Both the position numbers and the translations under genes were made by a program. From positions 320,001 to 384,000 of the forward strand of contig JAUCBN010000062.1 in assembly GCA_035048815.1 (NCBI GenBank): a stretch of DNA of 64,000 nucleotides, read 5' to 3'. Under the pieces are notes generated by a model that ran no database searches, had not been told where the DNA came from, and was given only the letters and a program-made list of their open reading frames with translations. Of the stretch, positions 24,064 to 35,380 are shown in pieces. Each line of letters starts with the position of its first letter. Positions within the stretch are counted from its first letter, which is position 1. This DNA is from Abelmoschus esculentus (taxonomy: Eukaryota; Streptophyta; Magnoliopsida; Malvales; Malvaceae).

Positions 24064-25164
24064 CTAGAGTTGAACGACGCAACAATGGCTGCACAGCTCT
24101 TTTTCACTGTCTTCCTCCGTCGGCTCCAAGCTTTTCCAAGCATCGATGGTGGCCGATGTATCGAATTTATAAACTATTGAAAGTGATTTTGATGGTTCCT
24201 CGGCCTTTTTGTACCCGGCAAAGAAATACAATTGTGTCCCAATGGGTGCCATTGTTAAGTAAAGTCGTTCCATCGTAGAGATTGGTGGATTAAATCGAGA
24301 CCCGTCGACTTCGTCCCACATGTTGAGTTTCCCTTCATAAACCTCGATGTGTCCTTTCCAAGGGATGAGGCAGTCGCCGGAGCTGAAAAGCTTGCTTCCA
24401 ACGGCGACGATTTGGTTCGGTGGCACATCTAGCTGCCACATCCCAGCCTCGATGTCCCATTTCTCCGCTTGTGCGTCATATACCTCAGCGGAGCTGCGTT
24501 GGGGCGAGAATGTCAACATGTTTAGGTCAGAATTATCTTTTACGGCGAAACCGCCGACTACGTAGATTTTCCCTTGCCATGTCACGCCGACGCATTTGTA
24601 TCTCAGCGTGCTCATGTTAGGCAACGGGGTCCATTGTCCATGAGCCGGATCGTAGACTTCGGCCGACGACATTCCTCTAGGACTATGCAAACCAGACTTC
24701 CCTCCTGCCACATATATTTTACCGTCGCAGACACAACAAGCGAAATCGTACCGTGGTATCCCCAACGGTGCACATTTCGACCATTGGTCTAACAAAACAT
24801 TGTACTGAAGCACTAAAGTCGACACTTCGACGTCGACATCGACATCGTATTCACTTGAATTTTGAGGCTTCTTTTTGTTCAATAGCCTCCCGCCGATAAT
24901 GTAGATCGACCCTCTTAGAGATACCATTGCAAAACCTTTCAAGACATGGTTTTCGAGTAAGTCAGGAACGAAGCTGACATGATTCCAAGTATTGTTAGAA
25001 GGATTGTAACACTGTATACAGGTAAAAACATTAGTATCAGGCCCTGCTTCCTTGGGACAAAACGCCGCGATAACTCGATAACGAGATGAGTCATTATGAG
25101 GTGGGGGTGTCAGAGTCGGTGTTGGTGTCACCACCGGTCGTGTCTGGGAAGCGAGCGAACCCAT
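24064..25164 (-). CDS. kelch-repeat protein without F-box
   Basis: Intronless 366-aa protein. Kelch blades are visible as GG-containing strands: GSIYIIGGRL (~107), GKIYVAGGKS (~166), GKIYVVGGFA (~214), then SSAEVYD and HIEVYEGKLNMWDEV segments, and LYFFAGYKK near 325, enough for a beta-propeller. The N-terminus (MGSLASQTRPVVTPTPTLTP) is short and Pro/Thr-rich and has no F-box, unlike the common plant F-box/kelch proteins. The C-terminus ends CSHCCVVQL. Propellers of this type usually bind protein partners. The substrate cannot be inferred here. Initiation at 25164 is supported by a TATA-like element about 150 bp upstream. The GC-richer coding block against AT-rich flanks supports a real intronless gene. 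Confidence 0.88.
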   Translation of the reverse strand: MGSLASQTRPVVTPTPTLTPPPHNDSSRYRVIAAFCPKEAGPDTNVFTCIQCYNPSNNTWNHVSFVPDLLENHVLKGFAMVSLRGSIYIIGGRLLNKKKPQNSSEYDVDVDVEVSTLVLQYNVLLDQWSKCAPLGIPRYDFACCVCDGKIYVAGGKSGLHSPRGMSSAEVYDPAHGQWTPLPNMSTLRYKCVGVTWQGKIYVVGGFAVKDNSDLNMLTFSPQRSSAEVYDAQAEKWDIEAGMWQLDVPPNQIVAVGSKLFSSGDCLIPWKGHIEVYEGKLNMWDEVDGSRFNPPISTMERLYLTMAPIGTQLYFFAGYKKAEEPSKSLSIVYKFDTSATIDAWKSLEPTEEDSEKELCSHCCVVQL

Positions 25165-25310
25165 ATTGGACTAGTTCGGGAGGGAGATGAAGCTCGATCG
25201 AGTTGCCTACGCTATGTTTGAATGTCAAATGGGAAGAATAACGTCCAACATTAGAGCTAGATATAGGCAAAAACCATGGCATTGGCGGATAACTCAACGA
25301 TGATTGTTTG

Positions 25311-25319
25311 TTTATATAA
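25311..25319 (-). promoter_or_regulatory. TATA-box candidate of the kelch gene
   Basis: On the minus strand this reads TTATATAAA, about 150 bases upstream of the kelch ATG. Position and sequence fit a plant TATA box. No transcript evidence is available. Confidence 0.5.
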
Positions 25320-25876
25320 GCATCGACTAGGAATTTTGCATGGAATGTACGTATAATACAATACCGGGAGATCAAATCTAGGGTTTTTCTTGTTCATTTA
25401 TTTTCAGACATTTTGATCGAATGTTTTGTCTGGCATGTTGTCGCCTGTCTACGTTGTTCTCAATGACTTTGAATATACTTGAATATTGTTGTTCATAGGG
25501 TTATAGCTTTGTTTATGCTGTAACCATTCAGAATCTGGGGCTGGGGACACGTGATGAAGGTTTCTAGACATATTTCACATAGAGATAGAGTGATGTGAAG
25601 ATATTCGATTTGATATTCATGTTTTACATATATTCGAATCAATTAAGTTCATGAACAATAAATTAAATTAATTAAATTCTCTGGACAATATTAACTATTA
25701 AACCTAGACAATTTTTTCCTTTAAATATTACCCGAGCAGAACTAGAAATTTATAAAGAGGATCATAATAAGATTAAAAATTTCGAAGCAAACATAATAAG
25801 ATTTTCAAAAAATTAAATGAATTGTAGATTTTTTTTCTAAAACAACATTCTATTACTATTGGGAAAAAAGTTAACT

Positions 25877-26055
25877 GGAAAAAATTATGTTATGAACCAG
25901 TTTCATCATGTCATCCATGATTTATAACCACTAAAAATTAACCAATTAATTTTATATTTTTTATATATTTTTTTAAAAGTGAATATTTAATTTTTTATTA
26001 TCATATAAATAGTAGTAGATGACATGGTAGAACCGGTCCATAAAATAATTTTTCG
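25877..26055. mobile_element. short MITE (MULE-like family A)
   Basis: The left arm GGAAAAAATTATGTTATGAA then CATGTCATC pairs with the right arm, whose complement starts CGAAAAATTATTTTATGGAC and continues to CATGTCATC. It shares the (G)AGAAATTAT.TCATG-type end with the elements at 31665 and 36134. No target duplication is clear, so this is an older copy. Confidence 0.6.
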
Positions 26056-26211
26056 AGGATATGTTCCCGACATTACTCACATAATTTTTAATCTTGTTAC
26101 GGTCCTCTTTTACCCTTTTTCTTACCTTATTTCTCTTCAAATTTTATGGATTTTTAGTATCCCAATGTAAATCCAAAGGTATAGGCTAATTGAGTTCTAC
26201 TTGTTTAAAAG

Positions 26212-26355
26212 ATGGTAGCATTCATGGATTTCATGGGAAAGTTTCAACAATGGGTGAATGGTTATGGCAAGAAGCAATGCAGAAGTATTGTCTGGAGAAT
26301 GAAAACAGCTTTGAAGGGAAACAAACAGCAGTTTGAATTCCAGTATAATCCTTGA
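26212..26355 (+). CDS. short plant protein, 47 aa, probable C-terminal frameshift
   Basis: An open frame from ATG 26212 to TGA 26353-26355 gives 47 residues, basic in the middle (GYGKKQCRSIVWRMK) and ending KQQFEFQYNP. I recall a family of very short plant proteins of unknown function ending in a QFxFQYDPxSYALNFD-type motif. Directly after the stop, the +1 frame reads LSYALIFD, the continuation expected from that family. One missing base at the CCTTGA junction would therefore explain the early stop. So this is either a slightly shortened gene or a fresh pseudogene. The family link is from memory and no function is known to me. Confidence 0.5.
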   Translation: MVAFMDFMGKFQQWVNGYGKKQCRSIVWRMKTALKGNKQQFEFQYNP

Positions 26356-26725
26356 GTTATGCTCTAATTTTCGACATCATAATTCGAGGTTGATCGATTT
26401 CCAGGGTTTTTGGAATGCAAGAATACCATCTGGTTTTTATGTTCTTTCTTTGTTCATCCTGTCTCTAACAGAAAGCCAAAGGTAAAAGCTTGAAGTTCAA
26501 ATCCAGTACGGATACCAAATTCGAACTTCAAACTTGTTAAATACCGGCAGAAGGCAACTTAAATTATTCTAAAATGGAAATAAACATCAATACATCATAA
26601 CAAATGTCAATCCAACAAATTCCTAGCTAGAGTATGAGGTTACAGGCATATCTCACTTGATTCCATTCAAGCTCAATCCAAAGCTACTTACTTGATTTTG
26701 TTTCCCATAGTGTCTTTCAAACTTT

Positions 26726-28699
26726 TCAAACTGGGGGATCTTCGAGAGTGGCCTTCGATAAATCGTTTATGCGAGGATAAGCAGCTTTCTCATCCAGTTG
26801 ATTCTGAGCCCAGATCAGCATCTTTAGCAAGCTTGGAAGCTTCGGGTCTGTAGACGGGCAAGCAGGTTAAGCAAATTAAATACAATGTTATAGATCTCAC
26901 AAGACTACAGAAAGGATACCGTGAGCTCTTTGTGTATACTATTAACGGATTGAAGGACGAATAGATAGGTAATTCGATGCCAGGGCATGAAGGTCAAAAC
27001 CTCTAATGACTAGTATACTAACTTACAAGAAACACTCATCAGCTCCCCAAAGTAAAAAAATAACGAATACAAAGAACAGAACACACACCTTTTTCGTGAC
27101 TCTGGCTGGTAAGAATGGCTGCATTCACCTTGCTTGCCGTCTTAAGGCGCTGTGATATGTCCAAAAGCTCTCCAACCGGGCAGTTTGAAACATCTTCAAA
27201 AGCCAGGAGTGAAACGGTCTTCTCCAACTCTTCTAAAAAGCTTTGCTGCAGATTTTTTTTTAGTTTGTATTAGGCCAAGTATTAACAAAATAAGCATGCA
27301 TAAGAAATTCTCATGCACTAATGAAGCATGGGTACATTTTCTTCTCCCCTAGGTGCAAGCTCCTCCTGGGCAAACTCCAAGGCTTCTTCTATTTTTCCAT
27401 TCCGAATCAATTCTATCAATCTCTGCTGTTGGAGATGGAAAAAGAGTTGCGGGTTTGTATCCAATATCTGCAAATAAATGAATTTCAAGAAGTGATGTTG
27501 GTTTGAAAAGAATGGTAAGCCACTGTTTTTCTTCTGCAGCATGTATCATAAGCGTATTCATATCCGACACAAATCCTCTACCCTTAAGATTTCCCAAAAT
27601 TGCTAAACCACCACCAAATACAGGATTAGTCATTTCAGCCAAGATAGTTAAACATAAGAATGGCGGACAATTAAGATAAACAACTCTCTATAGGTACAGC
27701 AAGATCTTAATAACGGATTTCATGATGGTTGATCTAGCTATGGCTACAACAAGATCTCATGCACATAAAATTCTCTAGCTCATTCTTAATATGACTTCTT
27801 CCATTACATCAATAAGAGAAATTCAGATTTTCATAGACTAGTAGAAGAAAAGAATTATATTAACGATGAATCAATAATATAAAACAGATCCCGTATTCCC
27901 TTGAGAACATAAATGAATAGTTTAAACTTTAACATCATGGCATTGCAGTCCAAGATCCTACCTCAGGGTTCAAATCATTAACTTTCTCAATAGCATCCTC
28001 AAGATTTCCGCATTGTACAGCCTTCTTCACAGCCATGCGGTCCGAGATCGTTGCGAGATCAATATCTGCTGTTCCACCATAAGGAAAATAAAACATATAC
28101 TTTTAACCAAACTAACGATATAGAGCACAAGAGTAAGCATTCAATTTTCTTCATAGGATACGCTCGGTTCCTGATTCCATCCGGAATTTCTCTGCAGCTT
28201 CAACATAACCCTCGGTAACAAGGAAATTCATCACCAATTTATTCATGTCTTCTTTCCTGATCTTAACATCATTCAATCTCTTCTCCCACTCGTCCCTAGT
28301 AATCACTTTCTTTGAGGTCGCCTATCGGGATGGAAACAAATTCAAAAACATAAACACTTTTCATCCCATAAACTACTACCACTTCATGTCTTCATTCAAG
28401 ACAATCTATCATATCTCTCATGCATAATACTTCAAAAATATATATGAAACATTGGCATAACTTAAGTTTGATTTCTCTTCATCATGATGTAATGATTTCA
28501 ATTTCATTGCTTCAACAATAATCTAAAACAGAAAATCTTTGCATATTGGCATAGCTAACTTTGAATTAACTTATGAGCTATAAATTACAACTTCAAATTC
28601 TCAAATCAAAATCAATAAACAAGAAGAAATAAAGGGGGGAAATACCATTCTTTCTTCGATTTCAGCTAGTCGACGAATCACAATCCAGAACAGTGACAT
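26726..28699 (-). CDS. GID8: GID8-type LisH/CTLH protein (CTLH E3 ligase subunit)
   Basis: Six exons, from the start: 28699-28646, 28321-28162, 28068-27962, 27467-27336, 27245-27089 and 26847-26726, giving 243 aa, the usual length of plant GID8 homologues. The N-terminus MSLFWIVIRRLAEIEERM leads into a LisH motif (~residues 36-68, MNKLVMNFLVTEGYVEAAEKF), then a CTLH region (DRMAVKKAVQCGNLEDAIEK) and the CRA/RanBPM C-terminal part (FFHLQQQRLIELIRNGKIEE, LEFAQEELAPRGEEN, LLAFEDVSNCPVGELLDISQ). The protein ends ATLEDPPV. In yeast and animals GID8/TWA1 is a scaffold of the GID/CTLH ubiquitin ligase. A similar role in plants is inferred from homology. All phases agree and no damage is seen. Confidence 0.95.
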
Positions 28700-28930
28700 A
28701 AGTGCTCAGCCTTCACTCCCATTTGATTTTCCAAATCTCCACAGATATATTCCTACAAAAAAACCCAATTTTTATACATTAAAAAGATTCCAACTTTTTA
28801 ATCCCTTTTAATCTCCAAATTCCACCATACAATTAGTTAACATAAAAAAAACCCCTAAGCCTGTAGAAATCGGGAAAAGAAAATACCTTTGAAAGATAGA
28901 TTTAGAAGAAAATGAAATTCCTAGGATTAT

Positions 28931-28939
28931 CTATTTATA
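28931..28939 (-). promoter_or_regulatory. TATA-box candidate of the GID8 gene
   Basis: The minus strand reads TATAAATAG about 230 bases upstream of the GID8 ATG, leaving room for a leader and possibly a short 5' UTR intron. Confidence 0.5.
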
Positions 28940-29822
28940 CGAAAACAATATTAATAAATGATTAAAAAAAGGGTCTTTGGGTTTCAAAAGAGTTCTCTTT
29001 CTGTAATCCTTCCTTTCTTTTATTGCTGTGCCGGTTTACCATTGCTTCGGGTTGCTTCTCTTCTTTAGTAGAGAAGGTTCCTGCATTTGGGTTCGTGAAG
29101 ATGACTTGTCTATTGGGCTGAGTTGGGCTATCAAACTCGGGCTCTTACTGGCTCAGTTCAAAAGACTCACCATTTTCCCTAAACTAGAACTAATATTCAT
29201 ATTCCATTACCATTTACAACCAGTCTTGTTCTCAAGTTTAAGAACGTTGACTTTTATCCAATTGTTTTAAAGTTTCAGCCTTTACTTACCATTTCTGCAA
29301 CATCTTTGTCTTAAAAAAGAGAGAGAATGTATGCAGTAGCGAACTCAGAAATATATTAAGGTTGGATACACATAAATTTTAAAAAAAATTATAAAAGTTT
29401 AAGGTTAATATGAAGTTTAAAAAGTTATACTTTTCGACTATAACTATTAATTTTCCGAATCAATCATTACAACTATTGAACAGACAAATTAACTAGAAAA
29501 AACACATATAATTTATATAGAATAAGACTCGACCGGGTTCTCAAGCCAACTCTCTCAATATTCTCATTGGCAATAAAAAGAATTGGGACTAAAGGCTTTA
29601 ACACATTATACATGCATCTACCAATATTGACTTAGTTAATTTAAAGCACTTCAACTGCCAGTCAAATTTGTTATAAAAGTAATTAAATAAAATAAAATCC
29701 GGTTTTGAAGATAAAGTCCCCAATGAATGTGAAAGCTGGGCTTATTTAGTGAATGAAAATGACAGCAGAGTAAACAATGATTTCCGTGTTGCCATTTTTC
29801 TTATCGTCTTTAATGTTTTAAC
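28940..29822. other. intergenic, AT-rich
   Basis: Upstream flank of the GID8 gene. The open frame at 29028-29270 on the plus strand shows no recognisable domain. Otherwise nothing is seen. Confidence 0.45.
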
Positions 29823-30376
29823 TGGGCTGTAAATGAGACGAAACAGATTACGAATTACTCGAGTTCGATTCGGTCAAAATTCGACTCGAAATCAAACTCG
29901 GATCGAGTTTTTAACGAGCTGAGCCAAGCTACATGATACTCGACTCGAAAAACTCACCAGCTACTCGAAAACATAAATATACTATTTTTTATAATTTAAA
30001 ATCTAAATTTCTAAACTTAAAACCCTAAAATTTAACCTTGAAGATAAGTCTTAAACCCTAAATTAACATACTAAAACCTAAAATTAACAAGCTTGAGTTT
30101 ACACAACTTGTGTATCAAAGTTTTTTCTCCATTAGGCTTTAAATGAGACGTAAGAGATAATATTTACTCGAATCTAACACGATCAAAGATCGGTCAATAC
30201 TTGGTTCGACCAGACTCGAAAAAAGCTTGAACTCGACTCGAGTTCTTAATGAGCCGAACCGAGCTCAGATATGATCCCAGGCTCATTTAAAATTACTCAA
30301 GTTCGAACTCGACTCGAAATCTTAACTAACCAAACCGAGCTTAGCACTACTCGAGCTCGACTCGCTTACACCCCTA
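29823..30376. mobile_element. hAT-like MITE with perfect 8-bp target duplication
   Basis: The right end CTTACACCCCTA mirrors the left end TGGGCTGTAAATGAG (one gap). Internal arms are rich in CTCGA/TCGAG words. Both flanks read GTTTTAAC (29815-29822 and 30377-30384), a perfect 8-bp duplication. Interior non-coding. Confidence 0.8.
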
Positions 30377-30384
30377 GTTTTAAC

Positions 30385-31664
30385 AATTTGATTACAATAG
30401 CACTATAGGTACATTAGTCTTAGCTTTTTAGTAAGACGAACATGTCGACCAACTACTCGAATTTAGATAAATTAAAGATAATATTTCATTTTTTACTTGA
30501 AGCATTAAATGAGTTCTCCTTTATTTTCTTTTGCTATCCAAATAAATGTTATCAGAAATTATTTCAAAGTTTGATTAGATTAAATAAATGAAATATATAT
30601 AAATAGGTTACGATCAATTTACATCGCATAAAATTCATTTAGTTTTGTATTAGTTTTAGATCGTTGAACGATAAAAAATAAATAATTAAGATTATTTTTT
30701 TATTTTTTATTCAAGCGATAATCTTTACAATTTTTTATTGTTAACCTCATCTATCTCATCTCTATATAAACATAATCTATATATTATAAGACTTAAACCA
30801 TAATAGTCTTAAGGTAATATTTACGAATTTGCATGTAATATTTACGTATGATAATAATCGATTTCAAAAATCTCAAAATTTTAAAATAATACTTTTGCAT
30901 GTCATTACGTCAGCAGCAACAAGCTTGGAAGTTAAAATCATGACAACGTGGTTTGAATTTTATTTTCTTTGATGCAATAAACAATGAAATCTAAAAAGCA
31001 AGCAAAACCCTAGAACTGAATCCATCATTTCTCAGAAATTAAATGGCTTGCGTTGAAGGATTTGACAAAAGTTTTACCATAAAAGTCAACCCTTAAAGTC
31101 AACCATAAGATCTTCAACATTATTATATTTAGTCAACGTTGACATCAATTTCTATAAGTCAATTTAGAATATATATTTCTGGAGAGAAAGGGAAATTGAT
31201 AGAAAGAACAGAAGAGGAGAAAAAATCAGGTAAAAATGATATTTTTTCATTTAATTTCATTATTATCATGGGGAAATTAGGATGAAATTATAAGAAGTAT
31301 TAAATTATTTATTTTTAAAATTAATAAATTTTATTTATAGATGTAATTTTTCTTTTGGCTTCATTATTATTATATGATCATTGATTATATCAGTTTTTTC
31401 TTTTTATTATCAAATTTAGATTAAATGTTGTCACGATCGATCAAGATAATATACTTTTATTTACCCTATTGATCTACAAAATGCCTTTTTTAATTAACTC
31501 CAATATCTACCTTTACTAGCACTTAATTGCAGATTAATTTCAGTAGAATTTTATATTGGTTTTAATTAATCCAACATGCATCTTACAAGCAATGCGTTAA
31601 AAGACGCTGACGTGGAAGACAGTTGACTTTCACATTGGAAAGATTTCAAGCATATCAGGTTCAT
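30385..31664. other. intergenic, AT-rich
   Basis: No gene, RNA gene or clear repeat was recognised in this stretch. Confidence 0.4.
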
Positions 31665-31851
31665 GAGAAATTATATCATAGTTCAGTCCCATTATGTCAT
31701 CCATGAGACTAACAAATAAAAACTACTCATCTCATTATTTTTTAATTTTTTAAATAAAAAATTATTTGAAAAAATGATATGGAAAGATGGGTAGTTTTTA
31801 TTGGTCGATCCCATGGACACGTGATGAGACTGACCAATGATATAATTTTTC
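31665..31851. mobile_element. MITE (MULE-like family A), second copy
   Basis: Left end GAGAAATTATATCATAGTTC and right end whose complement begins GAAAAATTATATCATTGG, with inner arms AAAACTACTCATCTCAT and ATGGGTAGTTTTTA. Same family as 36134-36388. Flanks (CAGGTTCAT/GGTTTAGAC-type) do not form a clean duplication. Confidence 0.65.
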
Positions 31852-32207
31852 GGTTTAGACACCTTTTCCTTTTCCTTTGCATGATAGTCAAAACAAGATG
31901 TCCAATTACAATTTTGGGATTTCCATTATGATTATATTTCTGATTTATATAATATTATTAGCTCATCCAAATAAATATTACTGTGGTTTTTTTTTTTTTA
32001 AAACAAAAAAATTATAACCTCTAACAATCAAATAATAAATAATAAATGTGAGACCCACTCAAATTTTGGTCGATTATCAATAAATTGATATTTTTACAGA
32101 AATCAAATTGTTATTTAAATCAAATTTTAGGGAGAAATTTTGAAAATAATCTAATCTAAAATTAAATTTTGGAATATAGGTGATCCTTAACTATATTTTG
32201 GATGCTA

Positions 32208-32330
32208 GATTAATTTCTACAATACAGATAGGAGAACACCATGTGCACATGACGTTGTCTCTAAATTTTTTTAAAAAATATTAAAAAAACTCTACTTACA
32301 TGTGGCATTTTTCCTCCCAAATCGTTGTTT
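32208..32330. repeat. dispersed repeat, related inverted copy near 52241
   Basis: The segment with TTAATTTCTACAATACAGAT, CATGTGCACATGACGTT and AAAAAATATTAAAAAA reappears, inverted and diverged, at about 52241-52375. The CATGTGCACATG core is palindromic. Identity was judged by eye. The family is not recognised. Confidence 0.55.
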
Positions 32331-32933
32331 GTAAATGATTAATTGTACTATAAACTGTAATTTTTGGCCTAGAATTTAAAATAAACTCTGAAGATCTTAT
32401 TTTTCTAAATAAAATCTTTAAACATCTTATATATCCAACATAACCAAATTTTAGAGCAAGACCTCTGGGACTCGAGAGAATTTCGTCCTTGATGTCATTT
32501 TTTTAGAAAAAATAATTAACAATATTGCATGTTTAGAAATTAGAATAGTTAACAAAAATAAAGTAAAAAAGTGAAACATTATGAAACTAAAGTAGAGGGA
32601 CCAAAACCAAATTTGACCCAAATAGAATAAACTTTGATTCTTTTCCTGTCTTTCCTCCCCTCTCACTCTTTGAGAATCTCCTGGAAATTTTCGAGCCCCA
32701 GTACTCTTTTATAAATACTAGAAATTAAATTTCTGGGTATGAACCAAGATTCAGCATTGAAATTTCCTGTCCTATCTGCACTGCTTCAAATAAAGAAAAA
32801 ATAATTAAAAAAACAATTTTATTGAATTTATGACCTTATAACAAAACAATATTCATCCATGTCCTAAATCAATATTTCTGAATAATTCTATGGGAGATCG
32901 AAAAAACAAAAGAACTTTACATTGTTGAAGACA

Positions 32934-33803
32934 TCACACAAAATATGTAGTATTTTTTCTTGAATTCTCAGCTTCCAATTCCACCAAGTTCTTAATAACA
33001 GCATCGGTTGCAATATTCAAGAAACCAGACCAGTCCCTACATTTCCAGAAAACAAAGTTATTACAAATATTTGGATCAAAAATGTAATTTTACCATTTTA
33101 TTAGTTTATAATCTTCCCATTAATTTGTATTGTCTTTTAAGCAGTGTCCCTATATAGAATATCGTGGATGGTGAAAAATAGTGCTGGAGACTGGAGAGCT
33201 AGTTTAATGATATAGTCCGATTTAGTCGGAGTATAATGTGATTATCGAATATCGAAATCTCGAATATAAAAAAATCGAGTTCAAAGAAGGGGCATTAGAA
33301 GTTATTTCATACCCTTCTAAAGTATTAAATGCAAGTCCAACGGTGTATTTAGCCTCCTCAAGTGCCCAACTAAACCTTTGCAGTTGCTCCGCCGAGCGAG
33401 TCCCGTAATCGACAACCCGAAGCTGAGACGGCTTCACGTCACAAAATATCGGTATAACCCTTTTCTTGCTCTCCATCAACAACGCAAGCTCGTGTAGGCA
33501 AAAGTACGAATCGCAATAGTTTGGCGAGAAGATTGCGACACCGAGTTTACACCTACGTATCGCCGGATCGATCGTTCCGAACAGCTTGTCCCCGGGCTTC
33601 ATGCTCATGTTATCGAGGAAAGGCCTTCGTCCCATCCTCAATAAATGGTCGTGTAGCAACCCGGCAATAGTTCTTTTCGTGTCGATCCCCCGATGGTTGA
33701 TGAAGATGTCGCAAACGGGCGGCTGTGTCGCTCGGATCAGAGCTCGGGGTTGAAGGATTTTGCGGCACAAGTTCTTAGCTGATGTAGCACAACGTTGGTG
33801 CAT
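32934..33803 (-). CDS. TIR-only protein
   Basis: Two exons, 33803-33313 and 33036-32934, join in phase to give 197 aa. After a basic leader of ~30 residues comes one TIR domain: CDIFINHRGIDTKRTIAGLL (box 1), RPFLDNMSMKPGDKL, AIRRCKLGVAIFSPNYCDSY, FCLHELALLMESKKRVIPIF with the Glu in the position of the catalytic glutamate of plant TIR NADases, and KPSQLR (box 2). Exon 2 adds DWSGFLNIATDAVIKNLVEL, the usual C-terminal helix. No NB-ARC or LRR follows, so this is a stand-alone TIR and not a cut-off resistance gene. Plant TIR domains cleave NAD to make immune signalling nucleotides. Activity here is inferred from the conserved residues. Reading past the 33313 donor would give an unrelated tail, which supports splicing. 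Confidence 0.9.
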
Positions 33804-33904
33804 GATGGTTTTTGCCTTGGAGAAAAGCTAAAAACAAAGAGGATTTAATGTGTTATAGTTCTGTCTGATAGTTGTTTGAGAAGATATAGCCTGAGAGCTA
33901 TGCC

Positions 33905-33914
33905 TATATATATA
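33905..33914 (-). promoter_or_regulatory. TATA-box candidate of the TIR gene
   Basis: TATATATATA lies about 100 bases upstream of the TIR ATG on the minus strand. The surrounding DNA is rich in TA repeats, so the call is tentative. Confidence 0.4.
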
Positions 33915-34275
33915 GGTTATATATATATATATTTATATTTAAATAGGTTTAATATTTGATGAAAATTTTTATTTTCAAGCTAAGAACTTTATAATTTTCT
34001 ATGGTATTTTGTTTGACAGTAAAAAAATAAATAAAATTAAAATGGTTCGTATCTTGACTCCTTGCCTTTCTGCTTATTTCATTTCCATAATCCTTCAAAC
34101 ACGTTTAATGTCTGTATATATATATATATATACTTAATGTATCCATTTTGAAACAGTCCCTCCAAGAAATATTGCATGCTGTAATAACACTAAAAGATTT
34201 ATATTTTAGACCAAATGGAAATTGTAGCGACATTTTTTTTGAGAATTTTTTTTTAAAAAGTTCGGTGTAAAGGTT

Positions 34276-34459
34276 CGGTGGGATTTGAAAATCCGATATC
34301 TGAAGATAACACCTGAAGAACAGGATGTAACTCCTAATGAAATACCGTTAAAATTTAAAAATCCACGGTGATATTTAAAAAGTCGGTATCCCGGGAGATG
34401 ACACTTGAAGAACAGGATGCCACTCCCATTGGGATACCGTTAAAATTTAAAAATCGGTT
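34276..34459. repeat. 92-bp tandem duplication
   Basis: Two diverged copies of a unit holding GAAGAACAGGATG and ATACCGTTAAAATTTAAAAA, offset by 92 bases. It lies in non-coding DNA upstream of the TIR gene. Confidence 0.75.
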
Positions 34460-35088
34460 AATCGGTTAGAATCGCCATCGACCGTTCAAAAAGGTAGATC
34501 GAACACCGAAAATCGGATGGAATCATCACTTTTTTCCTACATATAATTAGTGGGTAAACATTTATTAGATAATTATTTAGAGATAATCGATTTTGATTGT
34601 TTAGATCATGAATGACATGATGAACAGAATTACCTAATAATCTCTCCCAAAGAAAAAAAAAAGTGATGGAAGAAAAAAATTAACGTAATTTAAAACCGAT
34701 AAAAATAATATAATAAGAAGCTATGAGAGACAAGAAAAAAATGTTGAATTCTCATATACCCCATGTGAATTTAGAAATTTTTAGAGGACTTAAATGTAAA
34801 TGTACTTATTTTTCTAATGATAAAGAGACTAATCAAATTTCATATTTTAATTATTTTTTCATTAAGCATTCAAAATTTCCATTTACGTGAATGTGAAAAA
34901 GATACTTTAGTTGTATTCAAATCCGATTTTAATTACGATATTAATCAATATATAAGCATTTGTGTAGCACATGGTTCGATCTATAATTAGCATCTGGTAG
35001 TTGTGCCATTAATGTCTAAGACTCAAATAATAATTCTAATTTTTAACGCATTTTTTAATCACCGATATCTAATATATTAGTTAATTAA

Positions 35089-35242
35089 TTTGAATCGAAT
35101 ACTATAAAGATTTATTATAAAAGACTATCATTTTAATCTAGTTTACTCTATTTACAATATTAAAATTTGAATAAAATATTATAAAGATTCATTATAAAAG
35201 ACTATCATTTTAATCTAGTTTACTCTATTTACAATATTAAAA
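35089..35242. repeat. 77-bp tandem duplication
   Basis: Two nearly identical copies containing ATTATAAAAGACTATCATTT, starting at 35089 and 35166. The few differences suggest a recent duplication. Confidence 0.9.
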
Positions 35243-35380
35243 TTTGAACGTCTGATTTTATATAATTTTTTTTTTTATTTCTTCAATTACCATAATAATA
35301 GATTGATTAACATTATCATAATAATGGTTTTAATTTTGTATATAAAGGATGATGTATGATGTATCGGCTAATATGTTGAG

